Shown here piece after piece: positions 7,811 through 16,424 of a stretch of 48,206 nt of DNA. The DNA is taken from positions 1-48,206 of the forward strand of contig NZ_LZJN01000111.1 of NCBI RefSeq assembly GCF_001667735.1, written 5' to 3'. A program made the translations under genes and the position numbers. The DNA comes from Mycobacterium sp. E183 (GTDB lineage Bacteria > Actinomycetota > Actinomycetes > Mycobacteriales > Mycobacteriaceae). The notes below the pieces were generated by a model. It was not told the DNA's origin, did not search any database, and was given only the letters and a program-made list of their open reading frames with translations. The first letter of the stretch is position 1. Every line of letters starts with the position of its first letter.

Positions 7811-8355
7811 CCGACGGCATCCTGACCGACGCGCAGATTGCGGCCCTGACCCCCGAGCAGCGTCGGCAGCTGATCTCCCGGCTGGAACAGCCGGTGAGCG
7901 ACGTCATCGACCCCCTCTTCCTGGCCCGCGTGCGACGCATCCGGCTGAGTCTGATGGTCGGTGGTTCGGCGGTGATGATCCCCTGGGTGGGCTATCTGTC
8001 CACCACGCTGCCGGAGAACTACGTCGTGCACGACTGGCCCCTCACCTGGGTGGGCTTCGACATCCTGTTGATGACGTTCATGGTGGCGACCGCCGTTCTG
8101 GGCTTCCTGCGTCGTCAGGTGCTGGTTCCGGCCGCGTTCACCACCGGGGTGCTCCTGATGTGCGACGCCTGGTTCGACCTGATGACCGCGGGCCCCAACG
8201 ACCTCTGGCTGTCGGTGGCCACCGCGGTGCTGGTCGAGCTGCCGCTGGCGGCCTTCATGGTCGTCAGCGCGTTGCGGCTGATGCGCCTGACCATGGAGCG
8301 ATTTTGGTTGCTGGATCCCGGGATGCGGCTGTGGGATCTGCCCCTATTGCCGTGA
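7807..8355 (+). CDS. Small membrane protein of unknown function
   Basis: This 182-residue protein has a soluble N-terminal 35-45 residues (MTDGILTDAQIAALTPEQRR) and then four hydrophobic segments at about residues 47-65, 79-98, 105-122 and 135-155. It is therefore an integral membrane protein. Its start overlaps the stop of the glyoxalase-fold gene by four bases, so it is in the same operon. I do not recognise a named family, and I do not recall it at this position in M. tuberculosis. The C-terminus ends in a short amphipathic tail, MRLWDLPLLP. Confidence 0.75.
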   Translation: MTDGILTDAQIAALTPEQRRQLISRLEQPVSDVIDPLFLARVRRIRLSLMVGGSAVMIPWVGYLSTTLPENYVVHDWPLTWVGFDILLMTFMVATAVLGFLRRQVLVPAAFTTGVLLMCDAWFDLMTAGPNDLWLSVATAVLVELPLAAFMVVSALRLMRLTMERFWLLDPGMRLWDLPLLP

Positions 8356-8674
8356 GGCGGTGACGGTTTGGCTTGCCGGTCCGGCGTCGGAACACAACCG
8401 AAGGGAAAGAAGACTACTGGCGAGGCGGCGCCGACACACGCCAATTGCGAATCTTCGCAAAACGGCGTAAAACACCGTCTTCCTCGACTAATGTCCAATA
8501 GCAGCGACACAGGGGGGTGCAAGCGACGCCGTAACTTCAGCCCGACCTACGGCGTCCAAGAATCCCGACACGAAGGTTTATTTTGTGCTGCGCGGAAAGT
8601 CCGTTGCCGCACGGCTTCTCGGCTCCTCCCATGCCGCGCACAACATCGGCGCCGCAGAACGGGGACTGGGGGAG
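8356..8674. other. Leader region upstream of the first papA-like gene
   Basis: This 319-base non-coding gap contains a block at 8501-8535 (gcgacacagggg, gtgca, agcgacgcc) that recurs upstream of the second papA-like gene at 11664-11699. GAACGGGGACT at 8657-8667 recurs at 11828-11838. The distance from the block to the start codon is nearly the same in both copies (about 174 and 182 bases). No clear promoter hexamers or terminator were found. Confidence 0.5.
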
Positions 8675-10111
8675 ATGGTCGCACTCGGAAACATCTACGA
8701 ATGGCAACCGGCCCAGGGGCCGCTGACCATGTGGACGGCTTCACCTTCGGCGTGCGAAGCTGCTCGCGCCGCGCAACGAAGTGATCTGGCTCCGAGTTAT
8801 CAACAGTCTCAACACCTCTGGGCCGCCTACCATGGCAGGGCGATGAACCGGGCGCTACCGCGCCTGATGATCGTATCCTGGGACATTCCCGGGACGTGTG
8901 ACATCCCGGCGATGACGGCCGCGGTCAACGCGCACGTCCGCCGGCACGACACCTACCACAGTTGGTATGAATTCGATAACGGCGTCATCGTGCGCCACGC
9001 GATCGAGGACCCCGGCGTCATCGACTTCGTTCCGATGTCGTTCGGGCACAGGACGGTCGACCAAGTGCGCACCCACGTGCTGACGACGACCCCCGCAACG
9101 CTCGAATGGGGTTGCTTCACCTACGGGGTCGTGCAGCACGCCGACTACTTCACGTTCTATGCGAGCGTGGACCATCTGCACATCGACGGCCTGTCGGCGG
9201 GCGTGATCTTCGTCGACATCCACCTGGCGTATCAGGAACTCGTCCCGGGCCGGCGGTCCGCAGCGCTTCCCGAGGTCAGAAGCTACCGCGACTACACCGC
9301 GCGGCAGCGCGCGAAGGTCGCCGGGCTCACCCTGTCGTCTTCGGAGATCAAGGACTGGATCGCGTTCGCGCGCGACACCGACGGCGAATGGCCCAGCTTC
9401 CCGTTGCCGCTGGGCGAGACCTGGACCAACAGCCAGGGTGACCTGGTAACCGTCGATCTGCTGGATGCGGCCGGCACGGAGGCTTTCGACGCCGTGTGCT
9501 GTGCGGCCGGCGCCCGGTTCATCGGCGGGGTCCTCGCCTGCACGGCGTTGGCGGAGCGGGAATTGACCGGCGGCGCCGTGTATCACGGGTTCACGGCCAG
9601 GGACACCCGGACGCCGGGCATCGACACCATGACGGTGGGTTGGTTCGCGAGCCTGGTCCCGGTCACGGTGCCGACCGCGGGAATTACCTTCCCCGAGGCC
9701 GCCCGGGCCGCCCAGAAGTCGTTCGACGCGGCCAAGGATCTCGCCGGTGTTCCGGTCGAGCGACTGCTGGAGTTGGGCGCACCCGACGAACTCGGCATCA
9801 AGCTGCCCACGCGTCTGCCGATGATGCTGTCCTTCCTCGACTTTCGGAAGATCCCGCTTGCCGGGTTGTGGGCGGAGACCAATTTCGGCACCTACGGCGA
9901 CAGCCTGTCGCACGGCGGGATCAACATGTGGATCAACCGCCACGCCGAGAAGACGACGGTGACGATGTCCTTCCCGGACAACGCGACGGCGCGCGAGTCC
10001 GTGGATCGCTACATCGCGACGTTGGGTGAGATGTTCGCGCGCGTCGTCGACGCCACCGGAGGCCAGCCGGGCATTACCGCGCCGACCAAGAACGACGACG
10101 AGGCGGCCTAG
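8675..10111 (+). CDS. PapA-like acyltransferase, copy 1
   Basis: This is a 478-residue member of the polyketide-associated acyltransferase family, related to PapA1/PapA2/PapA3 and to NRPS condensation domains. These enzymes move fatty acyl or polyketide chains onto trehalose or other alcohols in envelope lipids. The active-site motif HxxxDG is intact: His167, Asp171 and Gly172 (DHLHIDGLSAG). The structural motif NFGTYGD lies near residue 410. The ATG at 8675 (MVALGNIYEW) is chosen over one 30 codons upstream, because the second copy starts the same way and GGGGGAG is adjacent. The stop is 2 bases before the WS/DGAT-like gene. No polyketide synthase or MmpL gene is adjacent, so the acyl donor and acceptor are unknown. 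Confidence 0.85.
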   Translation: MVALGNIYEWQPAQGPLTMWTASPSACEAARAAQRSDLAPSYQQSQHLWAAYHGRAMNRALPRLMIVSWDIPGTCDIPAMTAAVNAHVRRHDTYHSWYEFDNGVIVRHAIEDPGVIDFVPMSFGHRTVDQVRTHVLTTTPATLEWGCFTYGVVQHADYFTFYASVDHLHIDGLSAGVIFVDIHLAYQELVPGRRSAALPEVRSYRDYTARQRAKVAGLTLSSSEIKDWIAFARDTDGEWPSFPLPLGETWTNSQGDLVTVDLLDAAGTEAFDAVCCAAGARFIGGVLACTALAERELTGGAVYHGFTARDTRTPGIDTMTVGWFASLVPVTVPTAGITFPEAARAAQKSFDAAKDLAGVPVERLLELGAPDELGIKLPTRLPMMLSFLDFRKIPLAGLWAETNFGTYGDSLSHGGINMWINRHAEKTTVTMSFPDNATARESVDRYIATLGEMFARVVDATGGQPGITAPTKNDDEAA

Positions 10112-10113
10112 CG

Positions 10114-11478
10114 ATGAGCAACCTGCTGGACCTGGCCGACCAGACCCTTTTCCTGGGCGAGCGGGCGACCGCCACGACCAGTGTGTTGCAGGCGATCTGG
10201 GTGTACGACCGCCCGATCGACATCGACGGTCTGCGCGCCTTCCATCGCCACCTCGGTCGGGGCCGCTTGCGCCGCCGCATCGAACGGTCCCCGTTGCCGT
10301 TCGGCCGGCATCGCTGGGTGGCGCCCACCAGCCAGTCGGACCTCGAGATCGTCGCGACGCCCCGGCCTCGCGACGATCTCGAAGCGTGGCTGGCCGAACA
10401 GGCGGGTAAGCGGCCGGATGCCGAGCATGGCCCGGGCTGGCACCTGGGGGTGCTCCCGCTGACCGACGGCGGCGCGGCGGTGAGCCTGGTGGTGACCCAC
10501 TGCCTCACCGACGGCGTCGGGCTGTGCGAGGCCTTGGCGGATGCGGCGTGCGGCCGCGACGACGCGATCGACTGGCCCGCGGCGGCATCCCGGGGACGGT
10601 GGCAGGCGCTGCGGGAGGACGCGCGCCAAAGCGCGCGGGACACAGCCCATGTGGGCCGCGCCGTGGTCGCGGCGGCACGCATGGCCCGGGCCGGCCGCGA
10701 CGCGACCGCCGTTGCGCCGGCCAACAAGCGGCCCGCGCCGCCCGCCGGGCCGGACCGACCCCTCGAGCTGCCCATGGCGACCATCTTCGTGGGCGCCGAC
10801 GAGTGGGACGCCCGCGCAACCGCGTTGGGGGGAACCAGCAACGCGCTGCTCGCCGGATTGGCGGCCCACCTTGCACAGCGCGTGGGCCGGGTCGCCGCGG
10901 ACGGCACCGTCAACGTGGGGATGCCCGTCAACGAGCGCACCCCGGGCGACACCCGTGCCAACGCCGTCGTCAACGTCGACATCACGGTCGACCCCACGCC
11001 CGCGACGACCGACCTGCGCGAGATCCGCGCCGGCATCAAGGAGGCGCTGTCCCGCCACGAGGATGAGCCCGACGAACGCTGGGCCTTGTTGCCGCTGGTT
11101 CCCTTGATCCCGCAAGGTGTCATGCGGCGACTGATCGGTGTGGTCACCGGCAGTGCCGTCACCGTCGTGTCGTCCAACCTCGGGTCGATGGACCCGGCCG
11201 TCAATAGGCCGGACGGCACCGAGGCCGACCACTTCGCGATGAAGACTGTCTACCCGGGTGTGACCACCGCGACCATGTACCGCACCAACGGCGCGCTGGC
11301 GCTGCTGTCGGGCAGGGTGCACGGCCGGGTCTTCGTCTCGTTCCTGGCCTACGAGCTGGGTCGGCACAACTCCCAAGCCGAGCTATGGCAGCACATTTCG
11401 GAGGCCCTGACCGACTTCTCGCTTACCGCCACCTCGGGTTGGGGCCGGCTGCCAACCGGGCCGATGGCCGTCTCTTAA
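10114..11478 (+). CDS. WS/DGAT-like acyltransferase, copy 1
   Basis: This 454-residue protein resembles the wax ester synthase/diacylglycerol acyltransferase family in the condensation-domain superfamily. Its catalytic motif is intact: THCLTDGVG with His129 and Asp133. The N-terminal block LDLADQTLFLGERATATTS and the C-terminal block VVSSNLGSMDPAVNRPDG correspond to conserved family regions. Such enzymes join an acyl-CoA to a hydroxyl group. The gene begins 2 bases after the papA-like stop, so the two are almost certainly co-translated and may act on the same lipid. It is somewhat shorter and more divergent than storage-lipid Tgs proteins. Confidence 0.8.
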   Translation: MSNLLDLADQTLFLGERATATTSVLQAIWVYDRPIDIDGLRAFHRHLGRGRLRRRIERSPLPFGRHRWVAPTSQSDLEIVATPRPRDDLEAWLAEQAGKRPDAEHGPGWHLGVLPLTDGGAAVSLVVTHCLTDGVGLCEALADAACGRDDAIDWPAAASRGRWQALREDARQSARDTAHVGRAVVAAARMARAGRDATAVAPANKRPAPPAGPDRPLELPMATIFVGADEWDARATALGGTSNALLAGLAAHLAQRVGRVAADGTVNVGMPVNERTPGDTRANAVVNVDITVDPTPATTDLREIRAGIKEALSRHEDEPDERWALLPLVPLIPQGVMRRLIGVVTGSAVTVVSSNLGSMDPAVNRPDGTEADHFAMKTVYPGVTTATMYRTNGALALLSGRVHGRVFVSFLAYELGRHNSQAELWQHISEALTDFSLTATSGWGRLPTGPMAVS

Positions 11479-11845
11479 CTTCGGGCGCAGCGGCCGCTCG
11501 GGCAACGACTCCTCCCCTCGAGCGCGCCCTTATATAGGCGCGCCACCGAAGCGACTGATCGGCAAACCCGGCCGCCGCATCGCCGGTCCGATTGGAGCGA
11601 TGTGGGATGCTTCACAGCACCGCGCAATTGTTGCCTTCGTCGCAACCGTGCGCTACCGTCCTCAGCGGCGACACAGGGGGTGCATAGCGACGCCATAAGT
11701 CCGGGTCCCGACATCCGGGAAGCACGTCGCAAAGTATTCAGCCCAAAGGGAATTCGTGCTTGGCTAAAAGCCATGCGGAAAAGCCCGCCTGCATCCCTGC
11801 CCACGCCAAGGCAATTCGGCATCGGAAGAACGGGGACTTAAGCAG
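11479..11845. other. Leader region upstream of the second papA-like gene
   Basis: This 367-base gap holds a hairpin (11522-11543), then the block at 11664-11699 shared with the first leader, then GAACGGGGACT at 11828-11838 just before the start codon. Short frames on both strands show no protein features. It probably contains the promoter of the second cassette. Confidence 0.5.
11522..11543. terminator. GC-clamped hairpin after the first cassette
   Basis: GCGCGCC (11522-11528) pairs with GGCGCGC (11537-11543) around the loop CTTATATA. It lies 44 bases after the first WS/DGAT-like stop and could end that transcript. The TATATA loop could also serve as a -10 element, so the role is not certain. 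Confidence 0.45.
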
Positions 11846-13315
11846 ATGGTCTCGCTCGGCAACATCAAGGAATGGCAACCGCCCCATGGCCCGGTCACCG
11901 CGTGGACGGCCTCACCGCTCACGCAGGAAGCGGCTCGCAACGCGCCACGAAGCGACTGCGCTCCGAGTTACCAGCAGGGGCAACATGTTTGGGCCGCCTA
12001 TCACGGTCGTGCATTGCGCAGGCAGATACCGCGATTGATGATAGTGGCCTGGGACATTCCCGGCGTATGTGACATACCAGCGATGACCGCAGTGGTCAAT
12101 TCGCATGTCCGTCGCCACGACACCTACCGCAGTTGGTTCGAAATCGAGAACGGTGTAATCGTGCGTCGCGCGATCGACAACCCTGACGCCGTAGAGCTTG
12201 TGCCCATGGAGTTCGGACACATGGCCGCCGATCAAGTGCGCAACCATGTGCTGACGGCGACGCCGGGAACGCTCGAATGGGGTTGCTTCACATTCGGAGT
12301 CGTGCAGCACGAAGACTATTTCACGTTCTATGCCAGCGTCGATCACCTGCACATCGATGGCCTGTCCGCCGGTGTCATCTTCGTCGATATCCACTTGGCC
12401 TATCAGCAACTCATGCAGGGTCACCCGTCCCTCGCGCTTCCCGAGGTCGGGAGCTATCAGGACTATGCCGCGCGACAGCGTGAGAAGGCACGGAGCCTGA
12501 CGCTGGACTGCCCCGAGGCAAAGGAATGGATTGCGTTCGCCCGCGATGCCGACGGTGACTGGCCGAGTTTTCCTCTCCCCCTTGGGGATACATGGTCCAG
12601 CAGCAAGGGCGACTTGTTGACCGTGGAGCTGCTGGACGCCACCCGCACGGAGGCTTTCGACGCCATGTGCAGCGCCGCCGGCGCGCGATTCGTCGGCGGA
12701 GTTCTTGCCTGCACCGCTTTGGCCGAGCACGAGTTGACCGGCGGTGAGGTGTTTCACGGGTTCACGGCCAGGGACACCCGGGCGCCCGGTATAGACACCA
12801 TGACGGTGGGTTGGTTCGCCAGCCTCGTGCCGGTCACGGTGCCGACCGCCGGGACCACATTCGGCGAGGCGGCCCGAGCCGCCCAGAAGTCGTTTGATGC
12901 GGCCAAGGATCTTGCCGACGTGCCGGTTGAGCGGGTCATGGAGCTGGCTGCGGCATCGGACGATCTGGAGATAAAGCCGCCCACCCGTTTGCCGATGATG
13001 TTGTCGTTCCTCGACTTTCGCAAGATCCCACTCGCCGGCCTGTGGGCTGAGCTGAATTTCGGTACTTACGGTGACAATCTGTCCGCCGGCGGCATCAACA
13101 TGTGGATCAACCGGCAGGCCGCGAATACCACGGTGACCATCTCCTTCCCGGACAACCCGGTGGCCCGCGAGTCGGTGGATCGCTACATCGCGACGCTGAC
13201 CCGGGTGTTCGGGCGCGTGGCCACTGGCGTCGCACAGCAGGCGGACGTCGTAGCGCCGCGAGGTGGGCCGGCGAGCACGAAAGCCCCAGGGGAAGACGAC
13301 AACGAGGCGGCCTAG
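11846..13315 (+). CDS. PapA-like acyltransferase, copy 2
   Basis: This 489-residue paralogue of the gene at 8675 is alike over its whole length. It shares MVSLGNIKEWQP, RLMIVAWDIPGVCDIPAMT and the catalytic DHLHIDGLSAG, with the His and Asp intact. It also shares TMTVGWFASLVPVTVPTAG and NFGTYGD. The C-terminal tail is longer and differs. Differences are spread through the gene, so the duplication is not recent. The 5' part uses more A/T-ending codons than copy 1. Role and cell location are as for the family: transfer of an acyl chain to a sugar or alcohol in envelope lipid assembly. The stop lies 2 bases before the second WS/DGAT-like gene, the same arrangement as in copy 1. Confidence 0.85.
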   Translation: MVSLGNIKEWQPPHGPVTAWTASPLTQEAARNAPRSDCAPSYQQGQHVWAAYHGRALRRQIPRLMIVAWDIPGVCDIPAMTAVVNSHVRRHDTYRSWFEIENGVIVRRAIDNPDAVELVPMEFGHMAADQVRNHVLTATPGTLEWGCFTFGVVQHEDYFTFYASVDHLHIDGLSAGVIFVDIHLAYQQLMQGHPSLALPEVGSYQDYAARQREKARSLTLDCPEAKEWIAFARDADGDWPSFPLPLGDTWSSSKGDLLTVELLDATRTEAFDAMCSAAGARFVGGVLACTALAEHELTGGEVFHGFTARDTRAPGIDTMTVGWFASLVPVTVPTAGTTFGEAARAAQKSFDAAKDLADVPVERVMELAAASDDLEIKPPTRLPMMLSFLDFRKIPLAGLWAELNFGTYGDNLSAGGINMWINRQAANTTVTISFPDNPVARESVDRYIATLTRVFGRVATGVAQQADVVAPRGGPASTKAPGEDDNEAA

Positions 13316-13317
13316 CG

Positions 13318-14661
13318 ATGAGCAACGTGCTGGATCTGGCCGACCAGACCCTCTTTCTCGGTGAGCGAGCAACCGGAACCACCAGCCTCGTGCAATGTGT
13401 GTGGATCTACAACCGCGCCGTCGGCATCGACGGCCTGCAGGAGTTCCATCACCATTTGCAGCGGGGCCGGTTATGCCGCCGGATCGAACGGTCCCCGTTA
13501 CCGTTTGGCCGCCATCGGTGGGTCACGCCCGGCGATCAGCCAGGCATCGAGTTCGTCGCGGTGCCCCGGCCGCGCGATGCCGTCGACTCCTGGCTGGAGG
13601 AGCAGGCGGCCAGGCGACCGGACGCCGAACGCGGGCCCGGATGGCGGCTCGCGGTGCTGCCGCTCACCGATGGGGGAGCGGCGGTGAGCCTTGTCGTCAC
13701 GCATTGCCTCAGCGACGGGGTCGGGTTGTGCGAGGCGCTGGCGGACGCGGCCCAGGGACGCGACCGCGCGAACGGCTGGCCCGCCGCGGGATCGCGGCCG
13801 CGGTGGCGGGCGCTGCGCGAGGATGCATACCAAGCCGCGCGCGACGTGCCGCGGGTCGGCCGCGCCGTGGTCGCCGCGGCGCGACTGGCCGGCCGTGGCG
13901 GCGGCACCGTGGCCGATGTCCGGCCACCCAACCGGCGACCGCTCACCGGGGCTGACGAAACCGTCGCTCTCCCAACGGCAACCATCTTCGTCAATGCCGA
14001 CGAGTGGGACGCCCGCGCGAACGCCTTGGGGGGAACCAGCAACGCGCTGCTGGCCGGGTTGGCGGCCCGCCTGGCCCAGCGGGTGGGACGGGTCGCCGCG
14101 GACGGCACGGTCACCGTCGGGATACCCGTCAATCAGCGCGGCCCGGCCGATACGCGCGCGAACGCGGTCACCAATGTCGACGTCATGGTGGGCCCAGCGC
14201 CCGTGACGGACCTGCGCGAGATCCGCGCCGCGCTAAGGCAGGCGTTGCTCCGCCATCAGGATGAGCCGGACGAGCGCTGGGCGTTGCTCCCGCTCGTTCC
14301 TCTGATCCCACGACGCGTCATGCGCCGGCTGATCGGCGCGGCCACCGGAAGCGCAACAGCCGTCGTGTCGTCCAACCTCGGTGCGGTCGACCCGGCCGCC
14401 AACCGCCCTGACGGCACGGACGCCGACTACTTCGCCATGAAGTCCCTGTACCCCGGGGTGACCGCCGCGACGATGCGCCGCACAAACGGGGTGTTGGCGT
14501 TGCTGTCGGGCAGAATGCGCGAACAGGTGTTCGTTTCGTTCCTGGGCTACGAGGCGGACGGCCAGAACTCGAATGCCGAATTGGGACAACAGATTTCGGG
14601 CGCCTTGAGCGACTTCTCGCTCACCGCGACCACGGGGTGGCCCACCGGGTGCCCGGTGTGA
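13318..14661 (+). CDS. WS/DGAT-like acyltransferase, copy 2
   Basis: This is a 447-residue paralogue of the protein encoded at 10114. It has the same start block (MSNVLDLADQTLFLGERATG), an intact HxxxDG motif in THCLSDGVG and the C-terminal SSNLGAVDPAANRPDG block. The ATG at 13318 is chosen by homology with copy 1; the frame stays open upstream, but that part overlaps the papA-like gene. The gene is convergent with the TetR gene, with only 9 bases between stop codons. Retention of both catalytic motifs in both cassettes suggests that both copies work, perhaps with different acyl or acceptor specificity. Confidence 0.8.
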   Translation: MSNVLDLADQTLFLGERATGTTSLVQCVWIYNRAVGIDGLQEFHHHLQRGRLCRRIERSPLPFGRHRWVTPGDQPGIEFVAVPRPRDAVDSWLEEQAARRPDAERGPGWRLAVLPLTDGGAAVSLVVTHCLSDGVGLCEALADAAQGRDRANGWPAAGSRPRWRALREDAYQAARDVPRVGRAVVAAARLAGRGGGTVADVRPPNRRPLTGADETVALPTATIFVNADEWDARANALGGTSNALLAGLAARLAQRVGRVAADGTVTVGIPVNQRGPADTRANAVTNVDVMVGPAPVTDLREIRAALRQALLRHQDEPDERWALLPLVPLIPRRVMRRLIGAATGSATAVVSSNLGAVDPAANRPDGTDADYFAMKSLYPGVTAATMRRTNGVLALLSGRMREQVFVSFLGYEADGQNSNAELGQQISGALSDFSLTATTGWPTGCPV

Positions 14662-14670
14662 GAACGCGCG

Positions 14671-15324
14671 TCAGGATTCCGCGCGCACCTCGGTCGGTCG
14701 GTAGAGGTTGGGCTCGGCGAGCTCGTCGAGCAGGGCGGCCAGGTGATCGACGAGCTCTTCCGGTTCGAGCCGGACATCGCCGGCTAGCCAGGCGCTGATG
14801 GTCTGCCCGACGCCGCCGACGACGAAGTGCGCCGCGGCCTTGATGCGGTCATTGGCAGGCACTCGCAGCGCGTCTCCGACGTGCTGGCCGGACAGCATCG
14901 CGAACAGCGCGGTGGATTCGGCGCGCTTGCGCACGATCACCGGATCGGCCAGTTGCGTGCTGAACAGCAGGCGCCCGAGGCGCGCGTCGTCGGCGATGGT
15001 GCGCACGATGTTGGCCATCCCAGCCCGCGTCTGCTCGTGCGCCGGCACGGCAGCGACTGCGGCCTGGGTGGTGGCCGCCAGCTCGGCGACCACCGAGTCG
15101 AACACGGCGGCGACGAATTCGTCTTTGTCGGCGAAGCTTTCGTAGAAATACCTGGCCGCCAGGCCGGCCTGGCGGCACACGCCGCGAACCGTGACCGCGG
15201 AGATGTTCTGCTGCTCCGCCCCGAGGAGGTCCAAGCCCGCGGCCAGCAGCCGACTCCGACGCGTGGCCAGGCGCTGCGCGGCCTCGACGCCGCGGTACGG
15301 CCGCGCCCCCGAGGTTTCGCTCAT
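14671..15324 (-). CDS. TetR-family regulator (Rv0275c-like)
   Basis: This is a 217-residue TetR-type repressor. The N-terminal helix-turn-helix is seen in RLATRRSRLLAAGLDLLG followed by VTVRGVCRQAGLAARYFYESFADKDEF, where the recognition helix ends in the usual YFYxxFxxKDEL-like motif. The rest is an alpha-helical ligand-binding domain. The ATG at 15324 (MSETSGARPYRG) is chosen; an ATG 9 bases upstream is possible, and the longer open frame is not credible. It is divergent from the MpaB-like gene, with 91 bases between start codons, and probably controls that gene and itself. The ligand is unknown. Confidence 0.88.
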   Translation of the reverse strand: MSETSGARPYRGVEAAQRLATRRSRLLAAGLDLLGAEQQNISAVTVRGVCRQAGLAARYFYESFADKDEFVAAVFDSVVAELAATTQAAVAAVPAHEQTRAGMANIVRTIADDARLGRLLFSTQLADPVIVRKRAESTALFAMLSGQHVGDALRVPANDRIKAAAHFVVGGVGQTISAWLAGDVRLEPEELVDHLAALLDELAEPNLYRPTEVRAES

Positions 15325-15368
15325 GCGAACCATCTTGACACCAACGCGAGGCCACGACAATATCAGGA

Positions 15369-15378
15369 AACGCGCGTT
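15369..15378. promoter_or_regulatory. Palindrome in the TetR/MpaB divergent promoter
   Basis: AACGCGCGTT is a perfect 10-bp palindrome in the 91-base gap between the divergent TetR and MpaB-like genes. It is placed where a TetR operator would be expected. Short CG-rich palindromes also arise by chance in this genome, so confidence is low. Confidence 0.3.
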
Positions 15379-15415
15379 CGCACATTCCCGGGCGGCGCCG
15401 TTGGAGGGGTTGACC

Positions 15416-16327
15416 ATGGCACTACACGAGGCTGTTCGCGAACCGGTCCGGCACGTCGAGCGCCCCGTCGCCGATGCGCCACGGCGATCCCCCGCGCGGC
15501 GGCGCCGACGGCCGCTCGGCATCGACGAGGGGTTGATGGGAGTGGCACTGCTGGCCGGCCCGGCGAACGTGATCATGCAACTGGGGCGCCCCGGTGTCGG
15601 CTACGGCGTTATGGAGAGCCGCGTCGAAAGCGGCCGAATCGACCTGCACCCGATCAAGCGCGCCCGCACGACCTTCACGTACCTGGCGGTGGCGACCAGA
15701 GGCAGCGACGCCCAGAAGGACGCGTTCCGCCGAGCGGTGAACCGGGCACACGCGCAGGTGTACTCCACCCCCGAAAGTCCGGTGCAGTACAACGCTTTCG
15801 ATCCCGACCTGCAGCTCTGGGTGGGGGCCTGCCTGTACAAGGGCGGCGTGGACATCTACCGGATGTTCATCGGCGAGCTGGAGGGCGAGGACGCCGACCG
15901 CCACTACCGCGAGGGCATGGCGCTGGCCACCACGTTGCAGGTGCCGCCGGAGATGTGGCCGCCGGACCGCGCGGCGTTCGACCGGTATTGGCAGGAGTCG
16001 CTGGCCAAGGTGCACATCGACGACGCCGTGCGGGAGTACCTGTACCCGATAGCCGCCAGTCGCATCGCGGGGCTGACGTTGCCCCACCGCCTGCAGCGCG
16101 CCTCCGACAGCTTCGCTCTGCTGATCACCACGGGTTTCTTGCCGCAGCGGTTCCGCGACGAGATGCGACTGCCCTGGGATGCCACCAGGCAACGGCGCTT
16201 CGACCGGCTGATCGGGACGCTTGCGCTGGTGAACCGGCGCTTGCCGCGGTTCATTCGGCAGTTTCCCTTCAATGTCCTGCTGGCCGACGTCGATCGCCGG
16301 ATCAGGACGGGCCGCCCGTTGGTGTAG
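15416..16327 (+). CDS. MpaB/latex-clearing-type oxygenase domain protein (DUF2236, Rv0276-like)
   Basis: This is a 303-residue protein of the DUF2236/MpaB family, whose characterised members are haem-containing oxygenases such as latex-clearing protein. Family features are GVALLAGPANVIMQLGRPGVGYGV near the start, RTTFTYLAVATRG, a central block from FDPDLQLWVGACLYKG, and MRLPWDATRQRRFDRL near the end. There is no signal peptide. The start at 15416 has GGAGGGG 7 bases upstream. The substrate is unknown; the adjacent TetR gene suggests induction by a small lipophilic compound. Confidence 0.82.
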   Translation: MALHEAVREPVRHVERPVADAPRRSPARRRRRPLGIDEGLMGVALLAGPANVIMQLGRPGVGYGVMESRVESGRIDLHPIKRARTTFTYLAVATRGSDAQKDAFRRAVNRAHAQVYSTPESPVQYNAFDPDLQLWVGACLYKGGVDIYRMFIGELEGEDADRHYREGMALATTLQVPPEMWPPDRAAFDRYWQESLAKVHIDDAVREYLYPIAASRIAGLTLPHRLQRASDSFALLITTGFLPQRFRDEMRLPWDATRQRRFDRLIGTLALVNRRLPRFIRQFPFNVLLADVDRRIRTGRPLV

Positions 16328-16363
16328 CACCGGGGCGGCCCGGCCCACCCGCCGAGTTGATAA

Positions 16364-16378
16364 CGGAAATCATTTTCA
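16364..16378. promoter_or_regulatory. Zur-like box upstream of PPE gene
   Basis: CGGAAATCATTTTCA, continued by TTA, closely matches the mycobacterial Zur site (TGAAAATNATTTTCA). It also nearly equals the reverse complement of the box in front of eccA3 (CGAAAATCATTTTCA). It ends 46 bases before the ATG of the PPE gene, a suitable place for zinc-dependent repression. Confidence 0.75.
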
Positions 16379-16424
16379 TTAAGCTCTCCTCTGCCTGGTA
16401 AGACCTCCAGCCCGAGGAGTACCC

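Noticed and set aside
13102..13317. Upstream extension of the second WS/DGAT-like gene
   Set aside because: It overlaps the papA-like coding sequence; the ATG at 13318 matches the start of the paralogue at 10114.
14671..15576. 301-residue version of the TetR protein
   Set aside because: The extra 84 residues overlap the divergent MpaB-like gene and look like antisense translation.
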